Assembly (NCBI GenBank): GCA_025655575.1
Contig: JAHXIP010000002.1
Coordinates: 186,001-250,000, forward strand
Direction of reading: 5' to 3'
Source: Candidatus Thiodiazotropha sp. (ex Monitilora ramsayi)
Lineage (GTDB): Bacteria; Pseudomonadota; Gammaproteobacteria; Chromatiales; Chromatiaceae
Length of the DNA stretch: 64,000 bases
The notes beneath the pieces are model-generated. The model ran no database searches. It had not been told where the DNA came from and saw only the letters and a list, made by a program, of their open reading frames with translations. A program made the translations under genes and the position numbers. Below are positions 52,080 to 60,666 of this stretch, piece by piece. Numbering within the stretch: the stretch's first letter is position 1; each line of letters begins with the position of its first letter.

Positions 52080-52733
52080 ATGTCTGCCAATTTTGAAATT
52101 ATTGCCCAGTCTCGGATCGACACAGGGAAAGGTGCGAGCCGCCGCCTGCGTCGTTCCGGTCAGGTACCGGGCATCGTCTATGGTGCTCACAAAGAGCCAA
52201 CCATGATCAGCCTCTTACACCATGAGATGATCCATGCACTGCAAAACGAGGCCTTCTACTCCAGCCTGCTGACACTGAAACTGGATGACAAGCCGGAGAC
52301 CGTGGTCATTAAAGACCTGCAGCGTCATCCGGCCAAGCCCTTCATTCTGCACGTAGATTTCCAGCGCGTGCAGGCTGACGAGAAGATCCGTCTGCATGTA
52401 CCGATCCACTTCATCAACGAAGAGACCTGTCCCGGCATCAAGTCTGGAGGACAAGCCAGTCACGTCATGGCTGACGTGGAGATCAGCTGCCTACCTAAAG
52501 ATCTGCCAGAGTTCATCGAGATCGACATGTCCAACCTGGAGATGGGCGCCATCATTCACGCTTCCGAGCTGACGCTGCCTGCCGGTGTCGAACTGGCTGC
52601 CAGCGATAGTGCTGAAGACCCCATCGTGCTTACCATCCACACCGCACACAGAAGTGAAGAGGAAATGGAAGAAGGGGAAAGCGAAGCGGCAGGTGAAGGT
52701 GAAGCTGAAACCGGAGAGGAAGGGACCGAATAA
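52080..52733 (+). CDS. rplY: 50S ribosomal protein L25, general stress protein Ctc type
   Basis: 5S rRNA-binding protein of 217 residues in the two-domain TL5/Ctc form: N-terminal L25 domain (DTGKGASRRLRRSGQVPGIV, KDLQRHPAKPFILHVDFQRV) plus a C-terminal beta domain (LPKDLPEFIEIDMSNLEMGA). The tail is strongly acidic (EEEMEEGESEAAGEGEAETG). A good CGGGAG site precedes the ATG. Next to pth, the usual pair. Confidence 0.98.
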   Translation: MSANFEIIAQSRIDTGKGASRRLRRSGQVPGIVYGAHKEPTMISLLHHEMIHALQNEAFYSSLLTLKLDDKPETVVIKDLQRHPAKPFILHVDFQRVQADEKIRLHVPIHFINEETCPGIKSGGQASHVMADVEISCLPKDLPEFIEIDMSNLEMGAIIHASELTLPAGVELAASDSAEDPIVLTIHTAHRSEEEMEEGESEAAGEGEAETGEEGTE

Positions 52734-52753
52734 TCCTCTTGGTCTAGTGTAGT

Positions 52754-52773
52754 GGGAGGGCAGCGGCCCTCCC
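52754..52773 (+). promoter_or_regulatory. 8-bp GC-rich hairpin between rplY and pth
   Basis: GGGAGGGC and GCCCTCCC close an AGCG tetraloop, ending 15 bases before the pth ATG, which has no obvious Shine-Dalgarno. No U-tract follows. It may be a weak terminator or may control pth translation. Confidence 0.5.
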
Positions 52774-52788
52774 GTTACTTCCTTCATC

Positions 52789-53373
52789 ATGGCTACCCCC
52801 CCCATCAAACTCATCGTCGGCCTAGGCAACCCGGGCAACGATTACGAGGCGACCCGACACAATACCGGCTTCTGGTTCGTCGACCGCCTGGCACAACGCC
52901 ACAACCAGCTCTTCAAGACCGACTCCCGACACCATGGGGCGATCTGTAAGCTATCGATTCATGGCCAGGAATGCAGGCTACTGAAACCGACAACCTTCAT
53001 GAACCGCAGTGGCCAATCCGTTTCCAGTCTGGCCAACTATTTCCGCATTACACCGGAGGAGATCCTCGTTGCCCATGACGAATTGGATCTGCTCTCAGGC
53101 GAGATCCGCCTGAAAACCGGTGGTGGACACGCCGGACACAATGGCCTGCGAGATATCATGAGCGCCCTGGGCAGCCGGGAATTTCATCGCTTGAGAATCG
53201 GCATCGACCAACCCAACCGGCGAGGTCCGGGGGTAGACTTTGTACTCGGCCGGCCATCAAAGGTGGAGCGTGAAGCGATCATGGACGGCATAGACCGCGC
53301 CATAGATTGCATGGAAGAAGTGATTTCCGGCCGCCTTCAGCAAGCCATGAATCAACTCCATACCCGCCGCTAA
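52789..53373 (+). CDS. pth: peptidyl-tRNA hydrolase
   Basis: Cytosolic esterase of 194 residues that recycles tRNA from peptidyl-tRNAs. Catalytic elements are visible: VGLGNPGNDYEATRHNTGFW with His24, FMNRSG, VAHDELDLLSGEIRLKTGGG and HAGHNGLRDI, FHRLRIGIDQPNR. The ychF gene, which often follows, is not here. Confidence 0.98.
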   Translation: MATPPIKLIVGLGNPGNDYEATRHNTGFWFVDRLAQRHNQLFKTDSRHHGAICKLSIHGQECRLLKPTTFMNRSGQSVSSLANYFRITPEEILVAHDELDLLSGEIRLKTGGGHAGHNGLRDIMSALGSREFHRLRIGIDQPNRRGPGVDFVLGRPSKVEREAIMDGIDRAIDCMEEVISGRLQQAMNQLHTRR

Positions 53374-53420
53374 AGACAATTCTGCAAACCCTTTCAGCAA
53401 CCATCGTTTTCCGGACTGTC

Positions 53421-53515
53421 CCCCATACCCCATCGATCCAATCACTGGGAATTCAGGCGTATGGGGTCACAAACCCAGCCATTCCGTTGGCTATATATTA
53501 TGAAATGCTTATAAT
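53421..53515 (+). promoter_or_regulatory. sigma-70 promoter and upstream palindrome of the LolA-like/ABC operon
   Basis: TTGGCT (53487-53492), a 17-base spacer and a perfect TATAAT (53510-53515), followed by an AT-rich stretch. Just upstream, CCCCATAC (53421-53428) and GTATGGGG (53459-53466) form an 8-bp inverted repeat, which could be an operator or the end of the pth transcript. The predicted start site is about 40 bases before the ATG. Confidence 0.75.
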
Positions 53516-53560
53516 CTAAATATATCACTCAGTTATTTGAGACTGGAGCACAATTTACTC

Positions 53561-54322
53561 ATGTCACTGTTTCACAAGGCACTCTATCTGCTGACACTGC
53601 TGGCTACCCATGCCCTGGCGGGACCCAGCGAGCCGGAGGCGATCGAATTACTGCGCAAAAGCGAGGCACTGATGCGCTCGGATGCAACTGTGGCCGAATA
53701 CCGGGTCGACATCATCCGTCCCGACTGGCAGCGCAGCATGACATTTCGCAGCCATGATGACATGCGTGACAACCGATTCCGCATGGAAATTCTCTCTCCT
53801 CGAAAGACCAAAGGTACAGTATTTCTCAAAGTCGACAATACGCTCTCCATGTACCTGCCCAAACTGAAGCGCCGGATTAATATCTCTCCCGCCATGATGC
53901 AGGATCCTTGGATGGGTTCAGATTTCAACAACCAGGACCTGTTGGAAACCGACTCGCTGATCGATGATTACACTCACCGGATCATCGAGCGTGAAGGCGA
54001 AGGTAATCAGGCCATTATCACCATCGAGTCAATTCCCTCTCCGACTGCCACTGTGACCTGGAAGAAACTACTACAACGAATTCGGGGCGACGGCATGCCT
54101 CTGGAACTCGAGTATCATTGTAAGACAAGGGCCAACCGCCACATGGTATTCGACCGCTTTCAAGAGATGGATGGGCGAGTCATTCCCACACGCTGGACCA
54201 TGAGACCACTGGACAGTGAAGGTAAGCGGACCGTCATTACCCTGACTGCCATTGAATTCAACGCCAGTTTCAAAGACTCGCTCTTTACCCCTGAAGTCAG
54301 GGGTGCCAAACCTAAACCCTAG
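53561..54322 (+). CDS. LolA-like periplasmic (outer-membrane lipoprotein-sorting) protein, copy 1
   Basis: Exported protein of 253 residues. The signal peptide MSLFHKALYLLTLLATHALA is cut before GPSEPE. The body matches the LolA-like fold (PF17131 type): RMEILSPRKTKGTVFLKVDN, MYLPKLKRRINISPAMM and PWMGSDFNNQDL. The family binds acyl chains in a hydrophobic cavity and accepts cargo from ABC or RND transporters. The frame opens earlier at a TTG (53537), but the ATG at 53561 starts the signal peptide. It begins a four-gene operon with two permeases and an ATPase. Confidence 0.85.
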   Translation: MSLFHKALYLLTLLATHALAGPSEPEAIELLRKSEALMRSDATVAEYRVDIIRPDWQRSMTFRSHDDMRDNRFRMEILSPRKTKGTVFLKVDNTLSMYLPKLKRRINISPAMMQDPWMGSDFNNQDLLETDSLIDDYTHRIIEREGEGNQAIITIESIPSPTATVTWKKLLQRIRGDGMPLELEYHCKTRANRHMVFDRFQEMDGRVIPTRWTMRPLDSEGKRTVITLTAIEFNASFKDSLFTPEVRGAKPKP

Positions 54323-54334
54323 TCAGACTCGCAT

Positions 54335-55579
54335 ATGCCAGCGTCACGCCACTCAATCAACCGGATGACATTGGCAGTAGCGCTGCGAAATCTCCTCGGG
54401 CATCTGCCGAGAACCCTCTTGACTGTCGGCGCCATTGCCGTGGGCCTTGCCTCATTGATCTTTCTCTGGAGTTTCAACGAGGGACTGCACCAAAACATGC
54501 TGGGTAATTTTCAGAGAGCCATTATCGGTTCAGTGCAGATCCATCACGAGGGGTTTTTCCAGCAACCTGAGCTTTCAGGATATATTAGAAATCCACAAAA
54601 AGTGGCAGAGGTGCTGGAGAAAAATGGCTTAAACGGCTTTAGCCGCCGTTTGGAATCTTTCGGTCTCGCAGCATCAGACGAAACCACCGAAGGGGTGATG
54701 TTGATCGGTATGGACCCTATCACAGAGCCCCGTGTCACAGAGCTGGAAAAACGTATCGGCATCGGCCGCTTTCTTCAACCTGAAGACAGTTACACGCTGA
54801 TCCTTGGCGCCACCACCGCCAATAATCTCAGGGTCAAACTGGGTGACCAAGTCATCATCGTCGGCTACGACCGCTATGGCGTAATGGTGGCAGAGTCCTT
54901 CACCCTCATCGGCATCATCACCAGTGGTGAAATGGGACTTGATCGCGGTATGGCGTTAACCAGCCTGGAGACGCTGCAGGAAATGGTCGACATGCCGGGC
55001 CAGGTTACAACCTTTGCCATCAATCTGCCGGAGAAACGTATTGATGAGACGGTCTCACAACTGAAAACCCAGTTACAGGACGAATCCTTGGAAATTATGC
55101 CCTGGCACGTCATGTTCCCGGTCATGAAAGAGTGGGTCACGCTACACAATGGCTTCCTGTATCTCTTCATCGGTGTGGTACTGTTTATCGTGGTGGCAGG
55201 AGAGCTCAACACACTGCTGCTCTCCATGCTCGAAAGAACACGGGAGTTCGGTGTTTTCATGGCCATCGGTACAACCCGGCAGGAAGTGGCTGCATTGCTG
55301 ATCACCGAGGCGCTCTTCATCGGTATCCTCGGCACCATCACCGGGTTGATCCTGGGTTTGATCACGGTCCTCGTCACCGGAGTTACCGGTATCGACCTCT
55401 CAATTCTGCTCGGCTCAACCTCCCGCTTCTATGTGGACCCGCTGATCTACCCACAACTAGAGCTTGACCGCCTGGGCATCACCATCAGCGCCATCTTGAT
55501 CGCTTCAGTGGCAGCCGGTCTCTACCCGGCCTGGCGCGCCAGTCTTCTGCAGCCGGCAGAGGCCATTCGTAATGGCTGA
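54335..55579 (+). CDS. FtsX/LolCE/MacB-type ABC transporter permease, first
   Basis: Inner-membrane protein of 414 residues with the FtsX layout: TM1 at about 30-52 (TVGAIAVGLASLIFLWSFNE), a periplasmic domain of about 220 residues, and three C-terminal helices at about 270-300, 320-345 and 385-400, ending YPAWRASLLQPAEAIRNG. Such permeases do mechanotransmission rather than classical transport, handing substrates such as lipoproteins to a periplasmic carrier. Its 3' end overlaps the next permease by eight bases. Confidence 0.9.
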   Translation: MPASRHSINRMTLAVALRNLLGHLPRTLLTVGAIAVGLASLIFLWSFNEGLHQNMLGNFQRAIIGSVQIHHEGFFQQPELSGYIRNPQKVAEVLEKNGLNGFSRRLESFGLAASDETTEGVMLIGMDPITEPRVTELEKRIGIGRFLQPEDSYTLILGATTANNLRVKLGDQVIIVGYDRYGVMVAESFTLIGIITSGEMGLDRGMALTSLETLQEMVDMPGQVTTFAINLPEKRIDETVSQLKTQLQDESLEIMPWHVMFPVMKEWVTLHNGFLYLFIGVVLFIVVAGELNTLLLSMLERTREFGVFMAIGTTRQEVAALLITEALFIGILGTITGLILGLITVLVTGVTGIDLSILLGSTSRFYVDPLIYPQLELDRLGITISAILIASVAAGLYPAWRASLLQPAEAIRNG

Positions 55580-56822
55580 CAGCACTCGACTGGGACTGAT
55601 GACCTATCTGCTGCTTGCCGTGCGCAATCTGATGCGCAACCAACGCCGCACGACGATCACACTATTGACCATGATCTTCGGCATTGCTGTGCTGACCCTC
55701 CTGAGTGCGCTCAATGATGGTTGGCTGAGTCAGATGAAAACCAACTTCATCCTCAGCTATACAGGGCATGCACAGATTCATGCGAAAGGGTTCGAAGCCT
55801 CACAGAACCTGCGTGACAGAATCACCGACCCCGAAGAAGTAACCCGGCTGATGCAGAGTTATCCGGAGATCCTCGGCTGGACCCAGCGTATCCGCACCTC
55901 GGGACTGGCTTCAGTGGGCGGTGGCAGCGCCGGTATTCAAATCATGGCCACCGATTCGGAACAGGAGACCTGGGTCACGTCGATTCATGAGCATGTCACC
56001 AAAGGAACCTGGCTCAGGCCAGGCATGTCACAGGACCTGCTACTCGGTGCGACTGTGGCCGACACTATCGGTGCCAGCCTGGGAGACCGTGTGATCTTGA
56101 TGGCGCAGCGCCCTGCGGGGGAGATGGTCTCCGAGGTCTTCTATCTGCGCGGTATTCTCGAAACCGGCGCACCTCAGATAGACCGTACCCTCGCCCTGAT
56201 CCCACTCAATACCGCCCAAGTCTGGCTTAAAATGGGCCAATCCATTACCGATATCGTTGTACGCGCTGATCGACATGAAAATACGGACTTGGTGGTCCGC
56301 CTTTTTGCTCAACAACTCTCTGACCAGACCTACGAAATCATGCCCTGGCAGGAACTCGACCCCATGGTACGGCAGTGGCTGGAATTCAGCGATGCCTACG
56401 GTCTGGTGATTATCCTTGTGGTGGTGATCCTGGTACTGGTGGAGATACTCAATACCATGCTGATCTCACTTCATGAGAGACATAAGGAGCTTGGCGTCAT
56501 CGTGGCAATCGGCACTACCCGGTTTCAGATATTTTCCATGCTACTCTTAGAGGCCGTACTCTTGATCTTTATCGGCGCCAGCTTGGGCTATTTGGCGGGC
56601 AGTCTGCTGGTCTACTCGCTTTCAGGAACCGGTATCGACCTCTCAGGATATGCTAATGCCTTTCAGTTTTTCTATATGAACCCAGTGATCTATCCGGACC
56701 TGACGACCGACTCGGCGATCCGTATACTTGGCACAACATTGGTAGCGGCCTTACTGGCCGGTGTCTATCCTGCCTGGAAAGCCACCCGTCTCTCACTCAG
56801 CCAAGCGTTGCGCATCCAATAG
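55572..56822 (+). CDS. FtsX/LolCE/MacB-type ABC transporter permease, second
   Basis: Paralogue of the preceding gene, 416 residues with the same four-helix layout: TM1 at about 30-50 (TTITLLTMIFGIAVLTLLSA) and three helices from about 275 on, ending YPAWKATRLSLSQALRIQ. Paired unequal permeases match the LolC/LolE heterodimer plan rather than the MacB homodimer. The two proteins share the EIMPW motif in the periplasmic domain. Confidence 0.9.
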   Translation: MADSTRLGLMTYLLLAVRNLMRNQRRTTITLLTMIFGIAVLTLLSALNDGWLSQMKTNFILSYTGHAQIHAKGFEASQNLRDRITDPEEVTRLMQSYPEILGWTQRIRTSGLASVGGGSAGIQIMATDSEQETWVTSIHEHVTKGTWLRPGMSQDLLLGATVADTIGASLGDRVILMAQRPAGEMVSEVFYLRGILETGAPQIDRTLALIPLNTAQVWLKMGQSITDIVVRADRHENTDLVVRLFAQQLSDQTYEIMPWQELDPMVRQWLEFSDAYGLVIILVVVILVLVEILNTMLISLHERHKELGVIVAIGTTRFQIFSMLLLEAVLLIFIGASLGYLAGSLLVYSLSGTGIDLSGYANAFQFFYMNPVIYPDLTTDSAIRILGTTLVAALLAGVYPAWKATRLSLSQALRIQ

Positions 56823-56842
56823 ACGGGCCGGAAAGATCATCC

Positions 56843-57670
56843 ATGACCAGCATCATCAAGACACATGACCTGCATAAATGCTACTGGGTTGGCACCATGC
56901 CACACCCGGCACTGCACGGTATCAATCTCGATATCAAACAGGGAGAGTTCGCGGTTCTCGCGGGGCGTTCCGGTTCTGGAAAAAGTACGCTACTCAATAT
57001 TATCGGCGCTCTGGAGTCGGCTGACAGCGGCAGCGTCGAGGTATTCGGCCAAAACATTCTTGAAATGACTCAGGACCAGCGTACCCGTTTTCGACTGCAC
57101 AACATCGGATTTGTGTTCCAGGCTTACAATCTGATTCGTGTTTTCAGCGCCCGGGAAAATGTTGCCTATGTCTGCCAATTACAGGGCAAGAGCAAGGAAG
57201 AGAGTCTGGAGATTGCCAATCATTGGTTGCAAGAAGTCGAAATCGAACACCTGGGCTACCGCAGACCCGACCAGCTCTCCGGTGGACAGCAGCAGCGGGT
57301 TGCCATCGCCCGCGCACTTGCCTCCGACCCTAAGATCATTCTGGCAGACGAACCCACTGCTAATCTAGATACCCAGACGGGTCGCAACCTGATCCATCTG
57401 ATGCAGGACCTCAACCAACGTTTGGGTACGACATTTCTGATTTCATCTCACGATCCGGATGTCAAAGAAGCCGCCAGCCGACTGATCAAACTGGCCGACG
57501 GCCAGATTGTCGATGAGTGGAGTACCATCCCGATACCACCGACCTCCATCTACAGCGCCTGTCCTGTTCAGAACATGCCATTAAAAGAGCGGGTGCAATT
57601 CAAGATCAAACGGTTAATCCGCTGGCATCAGATCCGTAAACCATCAAAGAAAAACCGCAGACGTTCCTGA
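56843..57670 (+). CDS. LolD-like ABC transporter ATP-binding protein
   Basis: Cytoplasmic ATPase of 275 residues. Walker A is [16 protein letters not shown], the Q-loop region [20 protein letters not shown], the signature [20 protein letters not shown], Walker [13 protein letters not shown], and the H-loop LISSHDP. It belongs to the MacB/LolD/FtsE group. It is about 40 residues longer than LolD because of a basic C-terminal tail ([20 protein letters not shown]). Last gene of the operon. Confidence 0.95.
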   Translation: MTSIIKTHDLHKCYWVGTMPHPALHGINLDIKQGEFAVLAGRSGSGKSTLLNIIGALESADSGSVEVFGQNILEMTQDQRTRFRLHNIGFVFQAYNLIRVFSARENVAYVCQLQGKSKEESLEIANHWLQEVEIEHLGYRRPDQLSGGQQQRVAIARALASDPKIILADEPTANLDTQTGRNLIHLMQDLNQRLGTTFLISSHDPDVKEAASRLIKLADGQIVDEWSTIPIPPTSIYSACPVQNMPLKERVQFKIKRLIRWHQIRKPSKKNRRRS

Positions 57671-57699
57671 TCTAATCGTCTGCGGATTTCGTGTGACAG

Positions 57700-57724
57700 A
57701 AAAAAGCCGGCTCAAGGCCGGCTT
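57700..57724 (-). terminator. rho-independent terminator between the convergent envelope operons
   Basis: AAGCCGGC and GCCGGCTT flank a 5-base loop. On the minus strand the stem is followed by a six-U run, so it ends the RND operon; the plus-strand ABC operon gets only a partial U-tract. Confidence 0.88.
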
Positions 57725-57748
57725 GATTCATCATGAGATTCACAGGCC

Positions 57749-60568
57749 CTAGTAATCCCCAAAGACAAATTTGGGTTTCAACCAAGCGACCAGCATGGGA
57801 AGAATGGTCAATGCGGTCACCACATCGATCAACAACGCCTGACTGATGTAGATACCCAATCCCCAGGTATTGGCGAGGTCGGTATTCAGTAACGGCACAA
57901 AACAACCGAGCAGCACAATCACCGAGATAATGACAGCCGATCCTGTGGTATTCAGGGTATTGATCAACGAAGCCTGCCAATCTCCCTGGGTATTCTGCAT
58001 CTCTTCTCTCAAACGCGACATCATGTAGATGCCGTAGTCGATACCCAGGCCCATAGCGATACTCAGGGCCACTTGGAGATGGAACGCCAACGTACCGGAC
58101 CAATTTTTAACCACCGTCATATAGCCGCCCAATCCATACTGGGCATACAGGGTAATAAACAGCAGCACCATCAGAATGGAGGAAACAGCAAATGAGCGGA
58201 AGATCAATGTAGCAATGACGAACACGGCTGTGGCTGTCAGTAAGGGTCCTGTCAGCCAATTATCCACTGCCACCTCGCGGGTTGCCTCAGTTGCGCCGAG
58301 AAAACCACCCATCGCAGGTCTGACATAGCCGGGACCCTCCATGGAGAGTTCATTGGTATCACCGGCCAGATTGGTCTCCGGCCCTGATCGCAGACCAAAG
58401 TTAACCTGCCGGAAACCGGGATCGTTCTTGTGATCCTCGATGTACTGCTGGATATCCATAGTGACCTGGTGAGTCTCAATCGGGTCCATGGTATTGATGA
58501 ATCCCATCACCACACCCTCGTTCCAGTTCTTCATCACGAAGGAGTCCATGTCACCCTCTTCCGTCATCGTCTCCAACAGACCGTTGTAGAGCTGGACAAT
58601 ATCGTCACCGCTCCGGTCGTCTTCAGCGTCGAGGGAACGTAGTTTTGTAGAGGTGGGAATATAGAGATCCTTGATATCCGGTTGTTCACCCGGCTCCGCC
58701 GTCAAGAGCATGTTCACCAAACGAATATACTGGGCATAAGATCCGGTAAATCCGATAAACGGGTGGGCACGCATCCACTCTTCCAATGCTTCGATATCGG
58801 CCAGCACCTCAGCCTGATTGAAGATACCCTGGGCACCGCAGGGATCGGGATCCCAGCAACCCAACTCTTTCTTGGCTTTTTGGCATTGAAGCGCCTTTTC
58901 GTCAGGATCCTCTATGTCGTAGATATCCTCGGGAAAGTAGGTTTCCACACAGAGCTCAGGTACCGGCTCCTTGCCGCGAATGGGTATGGACACGGAAATA
59001 ACACCCGGCATGATCTGGTTGAGACGCTCGATGTGCTGGATAGTAATCGATTTCTCTTTAAACGCAGCCCGGGAGTAGTTTATACCCTTCTCGACACCCG
59101 GCATGATATCGAACTCATCCTGTATCCGAGCCACCTCCGGGTCATCCCGGTCAGCCTCTCCTGCCATCAGACTCGATACACCGCGACCGATCTCTGTGTA
59201 GTAGGTTGACCAGGCAATAATCACAACCACAATTGCGATGGGTATGAATTTACCAGGGCCCGTGAGCATTCCGGATATGACCCCACCCACTTTGGATTCC
59301 CAGGCATTCTCATGCCCCTCACCCATCTCAGCTTTATTGCAGGGGAAGGTCATCATCAATAAGGGAATCAATGTCGTGGTAGTAAACAGCAGCGTCAGCA
59401 TGCCGAACATGCCGAAATAGGCATAGGCTTTATAGAAAGAGATATCTACCGTAGCCAGCGTTGCGAAACCCACCATATCGGTGATGATGGAGAGTGTTGC
59501 CGGAACGATGGTATGTGAGATAGCCACCTTCGCCGCAGACTCACAGTCACCTGAAGCGGCCTGTTCCTGCATAAATCGCCGGGTAACCTGGACCGAGTGA
59601 CCAATACCGATTGCCAACAACAACATGGGCGTCAGGACCATCATGGTCGTCAGCTTGAAAGCAGAAAAACCCATGAGACCCAGAGTCAGAATAATTGTTG
59701 CACTGACACCGAGAATCGGAAACAGCGAACCACGCCAATTACGGAATTCAAACCAGAGTGCTGCAATCACGATGGCAAACGAGATAACAAACAGCCACCA
59801 TTTATTAACCAGATCAGCCAACATCCAGGCCAGGAAGTAGGGTTCTCCGGCAACCAACACCTCAAACCGATCATCCTGCCCGTACTCATCCATCATGGCA
59901 CGTATTTCCCGCACCCAGGGGAGATAGATCTCCTTCACCTCGTCAGTGTAATCACCAATGATATAGAGCGATTTTGCGGTACAGTTCTTTTCATCCTTTT
60001 CTGCAAGCTCACACTTATTGCCCTGTGGATCTTCGAACCCGACCAGCATGGGCCCAATGACTGGATTGTTCTCGATACCTTCTTTAAGAAAAGCCAGTTG
60101 ATCCGCCGCTTTGTCGGCATCTTCACTGATACCCTCGGTAGGGATCAGTCGTTTAAAAACCAAGCCGTTCTCATCGGCGCCCATGAACTTGATTTTCTTC
60201 GCCGCAATATCGATAAAGTTGGATTCACGCGCAGTAGGCAAGGCAATCAGGCGATTATGGATCTCCTGCACCTTGTTGACGAACCAGTTTTTATAAACAT
60301 CGCCCTCATTGATACGCAGGGCAAAGACCATCAGGTTACCCATACCGAAATTGTGCTCGGCATAGAGGTTGGTGGCCACATAGCGGTTGGTGGGTGGCAG
60401 CAGCGTATCCGGATCGTTACGCATGTCCAGATTCTTGATCTGCAACGAAGCCACAATGGTGACCACCAGCAGAATCAACATCAACGGCCAGCGGAACTTG
60501 ATCACAAAGTCTGCGTAACGCTCAGCCCATTGATTGTTGTGGGATTGGTTGGATGCGGAAGCGCTCAT
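57749..60568 (-). CDS. RND-superfamily (MMPL/HpnN-like, COG1033) inner-membrane transporter
   Basis: Protein of 939 residues with twelve predicted helices in two halves: TM1 at about 27-45, TM2-6 at about 255-410, TM7 at about 445-465, TM8-12 at about 780-935. Large periplasmic domains follow TM1 and TM7; the second has several cysteines (around YLCVETY-like and CQKAKKELGCWDPDPCGAQG). The TM10 motif GLGIDYGIYMMSR keeps Asp844, the likely proton-relay residue. The matching TM4 site reads GIGHSVQVTRRF with His324 in place of Asp. The family exports hydrophobic lipids such as hopanoids or mycolates. It follows the DUF1302-like gene by 98 bases. Substrate unknown. Confidence 0.88.
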   Translation of the reverse strand: MSASASNQSHNNQWAERYADFVIKFRWPLMLILLVVTIVASLQIKNLDMRNDPDTLLPPTNRYVATNLYAEHNFGMGNLMVFALRINEGDVYKNWFVNKVQEIHNRLIALPTARESNFIDIAAKKIKFMGADENGLVFKRLIPTEGISEDADKAADQLAFLKEGIENNPVIGPMLVGFEDPQGNKCELAEKDEKNCTAKSLYIIGDYTDEVKEIYLPWVREIRAMMDEYGQDDRFEVLVAGEPYFLAWMLADLVNKWWLFVISFAIVIAALWFEFRNWRGSLFPILGVSATIILTLGLMGFSAFKLTTMMVLTPMLLLAIGIGHSVQVTRRFMQEQAASGDCESAAKVAISHTIVPATLSIITDMVGFATLATVDISFYKAYAYFGMFGMLTLLFTTTTLIPLLMMTFPCNKAEMGEGHENAWESKVGGVISGMLTGPGKFIPIAIVVVIIAWSTYYTEIGRGVSSLMAGEADRDDPEVARIQDEFDIMPGVEKGINYSRAAFKEKSITIQHIERLNQIMPGVISVSIPIRGKEPVPELCVETYFPEDIYDIEDPDEKALQCQKAKKELGCWDPDPCGAQGIFNQAEVLADIEALEEWMRAHPFIGFTGSYAQYIRLVNMLLTAEPGEQPDIKDLYIPTSTKLRSLDAEDDRSGDDIVQLYNGLLETMTEEGDMDSFVMKNWNEGVVMGFINTMDPIETHQVTMDIQQYIEDHKNDPGFRQVNFGLRSGPETNLAGDTNELSMEGPGYVRPAMGGFLGATEATREVAVDNWLTGPLLTATAVFVIATLIFRSFAVSSILMVLLFITLYAQYGLGGYMTVVKNWSGTLAFHLQVALSIAMGLGIDYGIYMMSRLREEMQNTQGDWQASLINTLNTTGSAVIISVIVLLGCFVPLLNTDLANTWGLGIYISQALLIDVVTALTILPMLVAWLKPKFVFGDY

Positions 60569-60666
60569 GCTCTAAACCCTATTATTATCGTCGACAGTGT
60601 TGGCAGGGGCCAGACAAACGCCTGCCCCCTGCCGCCTCCTTCTGTAAATGGCCTTAGGCTACGGCA

